Part shown: piece after piece, positions 8,049-15,944 of the stretch | Position numbering within the stretch: the first letter of the stretch is position 1 | Layout: every line of letters begins with the position of its first letter | Source of the DNA: Bog-950 sp044225825 | GTDB lineage: Bacteria; Bacteroidota; Bacteroidia; Chitinophagales; LD1 | Assembly: GCA_044225825.1 (NCBI GenBank) | Contig: JBGAIB010000003.1 | Coordinates: 496,001-560,000, forward strand | DNA length: 64,000 bases | Reading direction: 5' to 3' | The notes under the pieces: model-generated | Database searches by the model: none | What the model saw: only the letters and a program-made list of their open reading frames with translations | What the model was told of the DNA's origin: nothing | Position numbers and translations under genes: made by a program

Positions 8049-8056
8049 TACCTTTG
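8049..8056 (+). promoter_or_regulatory. -7 promoter element of purF
   Basis: TACCTTTG is a perfect match to TAnnTTTG and ends 10 bp before ATG 8067. It lies inside the longer open frame that begins upstream, so it argues for the 8067 start. Confidence 0.55.
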
Positions 8057-8066
8057 CGGTCCTACT

Positions 8067-9965
8067 ATGAGCGATTCGATTAAACATGAGTGTGGAATAG
8101 CACTCATCCGCCTGCTGAAACCCCTCGAGTACTATGTAGAAAAATACCGCACCATCGCCTACGGCCTTAACAAGCTGTATCTGCTGATGGAGAAACAACA
8201 CAACCGCGGGCAGGACGGCGCGGGGGCAGCGGTCATAAAACTCAACCCTTATCCCGGTAGTCAATATATTAATCGGGCCAGGAGTATCCAAAATCAACCG
8301 ATTGTCGACGTTTTCGGCCAAATATTCTCCAGTTTCCCTAAGGATCGTAAACCCTTGGACAATGCAGAAGCCGAAGCCGACTGGCACAAACGCTACAATC
8401 CTTTTATAGGCGAATTATTACTAGGTCACCTGCGTTACGGTACCTACGGCCGCAATACCGATAGTTACTGCCATCCGTTCATCCGCGAAAACAACTGGAT
8501 GACCCGCAACCTGGTAATTGCAGGCAACTTTAATATGACCAACGTGGATGAACAGTTTGATCTGTTGATTCAATTGGGTCAGCATCCCCGCGAACGCAGC
8601 GACACCATTACGGTAATGGAGAAAATAGGCCACTTCCTGGACGATGAAGTGCAGCACATTTTCGATAAATACAAGGACCGCGGTTATGGCAATAAGGAAA
8701 TAACCGACTTTATAGTTAAGGAACTTAGCGTACGCCGTATATTAAGCCGGGCCGCCAAGGATTTCGACGGCGGATATGCAATGGCGGGAATGTTTGGTCA
8801 CGGCGATGTATTTGTGCTACGCGACCCTAACGGTATTCGTCCGGCCTATTACTATATGGACGATGAAGTGGTAGTGGTAGCTTCCGAGCGCCCCGCCATT
8901 CAAACTACATTCAACGTGCCGTTCGAAAAAATTCAGGAAGTTCCGCCGGGCAATGCACTGGTGGTTAAAGCCGATGGTCGTATTAAGTTAGATACCATCC
9001 GCGAAGCAGGAGAGAAAAAGTCGTGCAGTTTTGAGCGCATTTACTTTAGCCGCGGCACCGATAAAGAAATATACGAGGAGCGCAAGCGCCTGGGTTATAT
9101 GCTTACCGATACTGTGTTGAAGGCAATTAATTATGATTTAGAGAACACCGTATTTTCTTTCATTCCTAATACCGCCGAAGTAGCGTTTTATGGCTTGATG
9201 AAAGGCATGGAAGATTATTTGAATGCCTACAAAAAGGAAAAGCTGTTAAGTGCCAATAAACTGAGTGATGAAGAGGTAATGCGCATTTTGAACATGCGTA
9301 TACGGTGGGAGAAAATCGCAGTGAAAGACGTAAAGGCCCGTACCTTTATTACTGACGATACCTCGCGCGATGAAATGGTAAGTCATGTATATGACATTAC
9401 CTATGGTTCCGTGCGTTCAGGTACCGACCAGTTAGTGGTGATCGACGATTCCATTGTTCGCGGAACTACGCTGCAAAAAAGTATCCTGTCCATACTCGAC
9501 CGCCTGGGTCCTAAAAAGATAGTAGTGGTTTCTTCAGCCCCTCAAATCCGTTACCCCGATTGTTATGGTATTGATATGAGCCGGATGAATGATTTTGTGG
9601 CGTTCAGAGCGCTGGTAGCCTTATTAAATGAACGCGGTCTGAGCCATAAACTCCAGGAAGTTTATGAAAAATGTAAGGCTGAATTGCAGAAACCGATCGC
9701 TGAAACAAAGAATCACGTAAAAGAACTTTATAAACTGTTTACGGTCGACGAAATTTCTGCTAAAATCTCTGAGATCGTTCGGCCGCAACACATTTTTGCC
9801 GATGTAAGTGTGCTGTATCAAACCATTGAAGACCTGCACCTGGCGTGTCCGAAAAACTTAGGCGATTGGTACTTTACCGGTAATTTTCCAACGCCGGGAG
9901 GTAACCGCGTTGCTAATAAGGCTTTCATAAATTACATGGAAGGAAATAATCAGCGCGCTTACTAA
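8067..9965 (+). CDS. purF: Amidophosphoribosyltransferase
   Basis: Catalyses the first step of purine synthesis, converting PRPP and glutamine to 5-phosphoribosylamine. From ATG 8067 the protein has 632 residues, longer than the about 505 of E. coli PurF but similar to large Bacteroidota homologues. The N-terminal nucleophile glutamine amidotransferase domain starts MSDSIKHECGIAL; Cys9 is the expected nucleophile, so eight residues would be removed on maturation. KQHNRGQDGAGAAV, LLGHLRYGTYG and ERSDTITVMEKIG belong to this domain. The PRPP site is LVVIDDSIVRGTTLQKSI. An upstream in-frame ATG at 7959 is less likely because the promoter element lies between the two starts. There is no purine operon around it. 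Confidence 0.92.
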   Translation: MSDSIKHECGIALIRLLKPLEYYVEKYRTIAYGLNKLYLLMEKQHNRGQDGAGAAVIKLNPYPGSQYINRARSIQNQPIVDVFGQIFSSFPKDRKPLDNAEAEADWHKRYNPFIGELLLGHLRYGTYGRNTDSYCHPFIRENNWMTRNLVIAGNFNMTNVDEQFDLLIQLGQHPRERSDTITVMEKIGHFLDDEVQHIFDKYKDRGYGNKEITDFIVKELSVRRILSRAAKDFDGGYAMAGMFGHGDVFVLRDPNGIRPAYYYMDDEVVVVASERPAIQTTFNVPFEKIQEVPPGNALVVKADGRIKLDTIREAGEKKSCSFERIYFSRGTDKEIYEERKRLGYMLTDTVLKAINYDLENTVFSFIPNTAEVAFYGLMKGMEDYLNAYKKEKLLSANKLSDEEVMRILNMRIRWEKIAVKDVKARTFITDDTSRDEMVSHVYDITYGSVRSGTDQLVVIDDSIVRGTTLQKSILSILDRLGPKKIVVVSSAPQIRYPDCYGIDMSRMNDFVAFRALVALLNERGLSHKLQEVYEKCKAELQKPIAETKNHVKELYKLFTVDEISAKISEIVRPQHIFADVSVLYQTIEDLHLACPKNLGDWYFTGNFPTPGGNRVANKAFINYMEGNNQRAY

Positions 9966-10109
9966 TTGATTTCTAATTTATTGCAAGGAAGTAATTAAAT
10001 TTCCTGCTTCCAGAAATTTTAGTTTAATTTGTGACTGTGCCTTCTTGTGGCTATCAGGGAGGCTTTTATGTTATTGGATTGATTTTTAGGCTTGTAAAAA
10101 CGTTTGGCT

Positions 10110-12200
10110 ATGAGATTCTTTACAAAGTTGGCAGTACTGCTTCTGCTGGTGTCGGTTACCCTCGGCGCTAATGCACAGAACTCCTCCAAAAAGAAAAAGG
10201 AGAAGAGTACTACTGCCGACCAGGACCCGAATGCAGGAAACACTACCGCTACCTCCGGTACTGACCCTCAAGGCGATAAAACCACCAAAGACAGTGGAAA
10301 GAGCGCCCAAAAGGATAGGCAGAACCAGATGCAGTTTATGAAGCCTGACATAGAAAGTCAGAAATACAACTTCTACCGCCGTAAGGAGGTGTCAACTCCT
10401 TTGATGATGAGTTACGATGAGGATTCTATGCCTTATCAGCGCGGTAACAAACGCCAAAAGCAACAACAAGCATATAAAAACAATCAGTACTTCTTCCCTG
10501 CGCGGCCGAAAGATCAGTGGGAATTAGGCCTGAACTTTGGTTCTGCCTTTGTTAGCGGCGACGTAAAGCCATATTTTAATGGCATGGGCATTATTCAGAA
10601 TGTTGGGGGTGGTTTTACTATTCGCAAATCAATCGGATACATCGCTTCCATTCGTTTCGGTTATAACTTTTTAATGTCAACAGGCCGTAACTGGGAACCG
10701 GACGCTAACCTGCAGTTTAACCCGGCTTTAAAAGGAAATTATAATCCCAAGGTTAATTACTTCAACAACCCAAATCTTTTACCCAATAATACAAGCGATA
10801 CATTGAACATGAACAAGATGTTCTTTTACAACTATCGCATGTATATGCACGAAGCGCACCTTGCAGCTGTGCTTAATATCGGTAACATCCGCTTCCATAA
10901 GGAAAGGAATTTTCTGAATATTTATCTCTTGGCAGGCGTAAGTGGTCAGTTCTTTACTACTTACATGGATGCGCTGGATGCCAACGGTAATGTGTACGAC
11001 TTCTCGCATGTGCATTCACTCTACTTCCATGCAGGATCTAATGGCTATGTAAACGACCGGACAGGCCAACGTAAAGAAGCGTTGAAGCGTTTGAATGGTA
11101 TTCTGGATGGTAAATACGAATCACTGGCTGAACACGAGAACAACAGTATTGGTTATAAGAACTGGCAGTTTATTCCCGGCGGAACAGTGGGCGTTGGTTT
11201 ACAATTCCACGTTTCAAAATGGGTAACACTTGGACTGGAAGAGCGCGTGATATTTACAGGAAGTGATCTGTTGGATGGTTACCGTTGGGCGCAGGATGAG
11301 CATACAGGCTTCACCCGCGATAATGACAACTTATCTTACACTTCGATCAATATCCTCTTCAACATCGGCAAAAACAGAACCGAACCATTGTATTGGTTAA
11401 ACCCAATGCATCATATTTACAAGAAGATGGGCGACAGCGATCCGAAGAAAGTTGCTGATGATATCCTGAAAGATGATGACGATGACGGTGTAATTAACGC
11501 ACTGGATAAAGAACCGAATACAGAAAAAGATTGTCCGGTTAACACACACGGTGTGGCACTTGATAGCGACCATGATGGTATTATCGACTGTCATGATAAA
11601 GAACCGTTTTCAGCTCCGGGCTATCCGGTTGATTCAAACGGTATCGCTATCATACCACCTAATCCTTGCTGCGATACTACAGGCGGTACGGGCGTTGGTG
11701 GTCCGGATGGTTCTGACCTGAATGGCGGACCGAATGGTCCCGGCGGTCCTGGAGGCCCTGGTGGCAAAGGCCGTAAAGGAACAGGCGGTTACGATTGTCA
11801 GAAAATTGAATTGCCAAGTGTGGTATTCGATGATGACAAATACTATCTCGATCCGCAATACTATGGTAACCTGCACCAGATTGCTGAGCGCATGCAAATG
11901 TGCCCGGATATGAAACTGGTGATCACGGGTTACGACGAGTCGAAGAACGATCAGAAATACAATGAGCAGTTGGCGTGGAACCGTGCCAATGCTGCAGTGG
12001 ATTACCTGGTTGAAAAATACGGCCTCAGCCGCGATCGCTTCATTGTGAAATACCAGGGTGGTAAGAAAGCCGCCACAGGTACTCCATTCGAGCGTAAGAT
12101 GAAGAACAAGGTGGAATTCCGTTACGCCAATGATGGCGAAAGCGGCGATAGCAACCCACCGGCACCACATCCGGGATTAAAAGCCGGAGCTAATAAATAG
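10110..12200 (+). CDS. OmpA-family outer-membrane protein with TSP3 repeats
   Basis: A 696-residue cell-envelope protein. A signal peptide (MRFFTKLAVLLLLVSVTLGA, cleaved near NAQ) is followed by a low-complexity Ser/Lys/Thr segment. A beta-strand-rich region of about 300 residues (WELGLNFGSAFVSG...GGGFTIRKSIGYIASIRFGYNF) probably forms the barrel. Two thrombospondin type 3 Ca-binding repeats (DDDDDGVINALDKEP, DSDHDGIIDCHDKEP) lie near residues 455-505. A Gly/Pro-rich linker precedes the OmpA peptidoglycan-binding domain (LPSVVFDDDKYYLDPQYYG...YNEQLAWNRANAAVDYLVEKYGLS...NKVEFRY). It should tie the outer membrane to peptidoglycan. ATG 10110 is preferred over TTG 10104. A terminator follows. Confidence 0.88.
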   Translation: MRFFTKLAVLLLLVSVTLGANAQNSSKKKKEKSTTADQDPNAGNTTATSGTDPQGDKTTKDSGKSAQKDRQNQMQFMKPDIESQKYNFYRRKEVSTPLMMSYDEDSMPYQRGNKRQKQQQAYKNNQYFFPARPKDQWELGLNFGSAFVSGDVKPYFNGMGIIQNVGGGFTIRKSIGYIASIRFGYNFLMSTGRNWEPDANLQFNPALKGNYNPKVNYFNNPNLLPNNTSDTLNMNKMFFYNYRMYMHEAHLAAVLNIGNIRFHKERNFLNIYLLAGVSGQFFTTYMDALDANGNVYDFSHVHSLYFHAGSNGYVNDRTGQRKEALKRLNGILDGKYESLAEHENNSIGYKNWQFIPGGTVGVGLQFHVSKWVTLGLEERVIFTGSDLLDGYRWAQDEHTGFTRDNDNLSYTSINILFNIGKNRTEPLYWLNPMHHIYKKMGDSDPKKVADDILKDDDDDGVINALDKEPNTEKDCPVNTHGVALDSDHDGIIDCHDKEPFSAPGYPVDSNGIAIIPPNPCCDTTGGTGVGGPDGSDLNGGPNGPGGPGGPGGKGRKGTGGYDCQKIELPSVVFDDDKYYLDPQYYGNLHQIAERMQMCPDMKLVITGYDESKNDQKYNEQLAWNRANAAVDYLVEKYGLSRDRFIVKYQGGKKAATGTPFERKMKNKVEFRYANDGESGDSNPPAPHPGLKAGANK

Positions 12201-12227
12201 TCTATAGCCCGTTTTAGCCATAACGTG

Positions 12228-12257
12228 AACCGCCCCCTAAAAAGGGGCGGTTTTTTT
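12228..12257 (+). terminator. Intrinsic terminator after the OmpA-family gene
   Basis: CCGCCCC (12230-12236) pairs with GGGGCGG (12244-12250) around a short A-rich loop, then a run of seven T. Confidence 0.88.
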
Positions 12258-12344
12258 ATGCCTCCCCCTGAACGCGTTGTGATAAATATCAGTCGCGGTT
12301 AAACTTTTGCGCCTCGTTGCTATCTTAACTTAAAATTGCGCAAT

Positions 12345-13985
12345 ATGGCCAATGCCTACTCTACCGCCTTTTCTCAAAACCGCGGTTTCCCCAAAGTGCA
12401 GAAATCTGATCGCTCAACTGGCTTAACCCCTTATGCCGGGCCATGGACCACCAAACAAGTGGCACATCTGCTAAAGCGTACCATGTTTGGTGCTGCTAAA
12501 TCCGATATCGATCATTTCCTGGCGTTGGGTATAAGTGCCTCGGTGGATGAATTATTGACGGCGGGTGCAACACCGGTTCCGCCGCTTAATAATTATAATG
12601 ATACCACTTACACCGATCCCGTTGTACCGGCAGGCCAGCCCTGGGTAACCGCCCCTTACGATGCTAACATAAATGCCAGGCGGCGATCTTCTTTTAAAGC
12701 ATGGTGGACAGGCTTAATGTTGAACCAGGGCAGGAGTGCAGAGGAAAAGATGACCTTGTTTTGGCACAATCACTTTGCTACGGAAACCAGTGCCGTCGGC
12801 GATGCGCGGTTAGTATATAAAACCAATGCCTTGCTTAGGCAATATGCACTGGGTAACTTTAAGGAATTGGTCAAACAGGTTACGCTTGACCCCGGTATGC
12901 TGCGCTATTTAAATGGCTACCTGAATACTAAAAATGCACCCGATGAAAATTACGGGCGTGAGTTGCAGGAACTTTTTACCGTGGGCAAGGAACCGGCTCA
13001 GTTGTTTACCGAAGATGACGTGCAGGCTGCCGCTAAGGTTTTAACAGGGTATAAAATTGATACGACTAACATTACCTATTACTTCGATTCAACCAAACAC
13101 GATACAGGTAATAAGCAATTCTCGGCTTTCTATAATAACACCGTTATAACCGGGCAATCAGGGGCCAATGGCGAGTTGGAACTGGATGACTTGCTGACCA
13201 TGATTTTTAATACCACGCAGGTCGCCGAATTTATCTGCCGCAAGTTGTATCGCTTCTTTATCTATTATACAATTGATAGTACCGTTGAAACCAATATCAT
13301 CCAACCACTGGCTGCTATTTTCCGTAGCAATAACTACGAGATTAAGCCGGTGCTGGAGGCACTGTTTAAAAGCGAACACTTTTTTGATGAACTCAACCGT
13401 GGTTGTGTGATTAAATCGCCGGCCGATTTTTTTGTTGGAGGCTGCCGTGAGTTTAATGCGGCGTTTCCGGACGCTACCGATCTTACACTGCAATACTATA
13501 TTTGGAAAGCCCTCCAGTTGCAAATGGCAACTACGGGCATGGATACAGGCGATCCGCCGAACGTGGCAGGTTGGCCTGCTTACTATCAGGCACCGGGGTA
13601 CTACGAAATTTGGATCAACAGCGATACCTTGCCAAAACGAACACAGTTCGCTGATTTGTTGGCAGTGAACGGTTATACACATGCAGGGTTTACGGTGCAG
13701 TTTGATCTGCTTGCCTTTGTAAGCAATTTATCCGATCCAACCGATCCTAACCTTGTTATTACCGATACATTGGACATCCTTTATTCAATAGATACAGATG
13801 TTTCACTTTTTACTTATCTAAAATCTATTCTGCTCTCGGGGCAGGCTACCGATAGTTACTGGACCACTGCCTGGAATGATTATGTCGCCAATCCTGGTAA
13901 CCAGACCTATCAGGCCATTGTAGAGACACGACTGAAACAAATGTTCCAGTATCTGTTAGATCTGGCCGAATATCAATTGTGCTAA
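12345..13985 (+). CDS. DUF1800 family protein
   Basis: A 546-residue DUF1800 protein of unknown biochemical function. Typical blocks are visible: HLLKRTMFGAAKSDID near the N-terminus, MTLFWHNHFAT, ENYGRELQELFTVG, QEL-type acidic motifs, and a late NVAGWPAYYQAP segment. No obvious signal peptide is present and there is no T9SS tail, unlike its downstream partner. ATG 12345 is used; TTG 12336 is possible. It is followed after 19 bp by a DUF1501 protein, a conserved pairing seen across many bacteria, so the two products very likely act together. Confidence 0.85.
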   Translation: MANAYSTAFSQNRGFPKVQKSDRSTGLTPYAGPWTTKQVAHLLKRTMFGAAKSDIDHFLALGISASVDELLTAGATPVPPLNNYNDTTYTDPVVPAGQPWVTAPYDANINARRRSSFKAWWTGLMLNQGRSAEEKMTLFWHNHFATETSAVGDARLVYKTNALLRQYALGNFKELVKQVTLDPGMLRYLNGYLNTKNAPDENYGRELQELFTVGKEPAQLFTEDDVQAAAKVLTGYKIDTTNITYYFDSTKHDTGNKQFSAFYNNTVITGQSGANGELELDDLLTMIFNTTQVAEFICRKLYRFFIYYTIDSTVETNIIQPLAAIFRSNNYEIKPVLEALFKSEHFFDELNRGCVIKSPADFFVGGCREFNAAFPDATDLTLQYYIWKALQLQMATTGMDTGDPPNVAGWPAYYQAPGYYEIWINSDTLPKRTQFADLLAVNGYTHAGFTVQFDLLAFVSNLSDPTDPNLVITDTLDILYSIDTDVSLFTYLKSILLSGQATDSYWTTAWNDYVANPGNQTYQAIVETRLKQMFQYLLDLAEYQLC

Positions 13986-14004
13986 CCTTTAATACCCGAA
14001 AGCA

Positions 14005-15588
14005 ATGAAAAGAAAAGAGTTTCTCCGTAATGCAGTACCGGTAGCATTGTTACCGGCTTTTCTAAATGGCTTTTCCTTGAAGGCCTTTGGTGCATCTCCT
14101 TTACTGGAAGCGTTGGCGCAATCTTCCGTTGATACCGACCATGTGCTGGTGCTGATCCAGCTTTCCGGTGGTAACGATGGCTTGAACACGGTTATTCCAC
14201 TGGATGAGTACAGCATTCTATCGGCCTGCCGCAATAATATCCTCATTCCTCAAAATCAGGTGCTGTCATTGAGTGGTTTAGCCGCCACAGGCTTGCATCC
14301 ATCTATGACTGGCCTGCAATCTTTATTTAATGACGGCAAGGTGAAAATTGTGCAGGGGGTTAGTTATCCGGCACCAAACTACTCGCACTTCCGTGCCACG
14401 GATATTTGGATGACCGGTTCCGATTCCAATCAAAGCTTAACAACAGGTTGGGCCGGTAGGTATTTAAATTACGAGTATCCCAACTATCCAGCCGGGTATC
14501 CCAATACGCAAATGCCCGATCCCTTGGCGATACAAATTGGTTCGGTATTGTCTACGGCTTTCCAGGGACCTGCAGCGGGAATGGGCATGTCAATTTCCGA
14601 TCCTACCAACTTCTATAATCTTATAAATGGTATCCAAACCCCCGCACCTGCTACGCCGGCCGGGCACGAGCTTTCCTATGTGCGTCAGGTTGCCCAGCAA
14701 ACCGATCAATATGCCGGGGTTATTACAGCCGCTGCAAACAATGTAACGCAGCAAGGCACCTACCCTGCTAATAATTCGCTGGCGGCACAGCTTAAAATTG
14801 TTGCTCAGTTAATCGCCGGTGGCCTTAAAACACGCATTTACATGGTTAGCATGGGCGGCTTCGATAATCATAGCAACCAGGTGCAGGCCGGGGCAACTAC
14901 TACAGGCACCCATGCCGATTTATTGGTACAGTTAAGCGACGCAATAAAAGCCTTTATGGATGACCTTACCTTCCTGAATGTAGCTAACCGGGTGGTAGGT
15001 ATGACGTTTTCCGAATTTGGGCGCCGCATCCTTTCAAATAACAGTTTGGGTACTGACCACGGCGCCGGTGCGCCAATGTTTATTTTCGGTAACCAGGTAA
15101 TGGGAGGTATGCTGGGTACCAATCCCGTATTGCCACAAACTGTTACAGTAAACGACAATATTGCGATGCAATACGATTTTCGTTCGGTGTATGCTACCCT
15201 CCTGCAGGATTGGTTCTGCGTACCAACGGCTGATTTGAATAGTATATTATTAAACAACTTCCAGACGCTGCCATTGGTGAATGGCAGCGATTGCGCCGCA
15301 GCAGCCTTGCACGAGATTAACCAAAGTGCCGGTCAAAATCTCATAAGCCTGTATCCTAATCCGTTTGTGACATCGACCACTGTAAGTTTTACTACAAATG
15401 GTGGGCATACATTGATTCAGGTATTTGATGGAGAGGGTCATCTGATACGTACCTTATTGGATAAAGAAATGGCAGCAGGTAAATACCAGGTAGGCTTCGA
15501 AAACGAGGGTTTCCCTTTGGGCGTTTATTACTTCAGACTACAAAATCGCGCAATACAGCAGGTGAAGGCTGCCGTATTAACCCGTTGA
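14005..15588 (+). CDS. DUF1501 family protein with T9SS type A sorting domain
   Basis: A 527-residue DUF1501 protein of the alkaline-phosphatase-like superfamily. The N-terminus MKRKEFLRNAVPVALLPAFL followed by LKAFGA resembles a weak Tat-type or Sec signal peptide. Conserved blocks include VLIQLSGGNDGLNTVIP near residue 48, VSMGGFDNHSNQ, MTFSEFGRRILSN and GTDHGAGAPMFIFG. The last about 80 residues are a T9SS type A sorting domain (LISLYPNPFVTSTTVSF...GVYYFRLQNR), so the protein should be exposed on the surface or secreted. It follows the DUF1800 gene by 19 bp and is probably cotranscribed. The reaction catalysed is unknown. Confidence 0.87.
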   Translation: MKRKEFLRNAVPVALLPAFLNGFSLKAFGASPLLEALAQSSVDTDHVLVLIQLSGGNDGLNTVIPLDEYSILSACRNNILIPQNQVLSLSGLAATGLHPSMTGLQSLFNDGKVKIVQGVSYPAPNYSHFRATDIWMTGSDSNQSLTTGWAGRYLNYEYPNYPAGYPNTQMPDPLAIQIGSVLSTAFQGPAAGMGMSISDPTNFYNLINGIQTPAPATPAGHELSYVRQVAQQTDQYAGVITAAANNVTQQGTYPANNSLAAQLKIVAQLIAGGLKTRIYMVSMGGFDNHSNQVQAGATTTGTHADLLVQLSDAIKAFMDDLTFLNVANRVVGMTFSEFGRRILSNNSLGTDHGAGAPMFIFGNQVMGGMLGTNPVLPQTVTVNDNIAMQYDFRSVYATLLQDWFCVPTADLNSILLNNFQTLPLVNGSDCAAAALHEINQSAGQNLISLYPNPFVTSTTVSFTTNGGHTLIQVFDGEGHLIRTLLDKEMAAGKYQVGFENEGFPLGVYYFRLQNRAIQQVKAAVLTR

Positions 15589-15608
15589 TGATTGTCCGGT
15601 AATCAAAT

Positions 15609-15640
15609 AAAAAAGCCGCGTATAACTACGCGGCTTTTTT
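15609..15640. terminator. Bidirectional terminator between DUF1501 gene and the minus-strand small secreted gene
   Basis: GCCGCG (15615-15620) and CGCGGC (15629-15634) form a stem flanked by A6 and T6 runs, serving both converging genes. Confidence 0.88.
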
Positions 15641-15655
15641 GTGAGGAATGGATAG

Positions 15656-15934
15656 CTATTGTTCGCTTGGTAACTTCACCTGTTGAGATGGCTTAGCCTG
15701 CGGAACAGGCCGGGGAGTTACTACAGGGCTTTCTGAAGCCAACGTAGTTTTTCCGGTGACTGCTTTTACAGGTTGCAGGGTCTGACTATTGCCTTGCGAT
15801 CCGTTTTGCCGGGTTTCGGTTTTAGCTGGTTGGCTGCTGGCAGTTGTCGTTGCCTGCGTAGTTGTTTGCGCAACCAGAGGCAGCGCCGCAAACACCGCAA
15901 AACCGAGTGCTAGATATTTATATGTAATTTTCAT
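15656..15934 (-). CDS. Small secreted Thr/Gln/Pro-rich protein
   Basis: A 92-residue protein I do not recognise. A clear signal peptide (MKITYKYLALGFAVFAALPL, cleaved after VAQ) precedes about 70 residues rich in Thr, Gln, Ser and Pro with no Cys and no predicted fold. It starts 10 bp after the stop of the 934-residue collagen-like gene, so it is almost certainly cotranscribed with it. It could be a small partner or linker of that fibre, but this rests only on position. Confidence 0.6.
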   Translation of the reverse strand: MKITYKYLALGFAVFAALPLVAQTTTQATTTASSQPAKTETRQNGSQGNSQTLQPVKAVTGKTTLASESPVVTPRPVPQAKPSQQVKLPSEQ

Positions 15935-15944
15935 AATGCAGGAA

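Noticed and set aside
7959..8066. N-terminal extension of purF
   Set aside because: The 36 extra residues are not family-like, contain the promoter element, and would bury the catalytic Cys.
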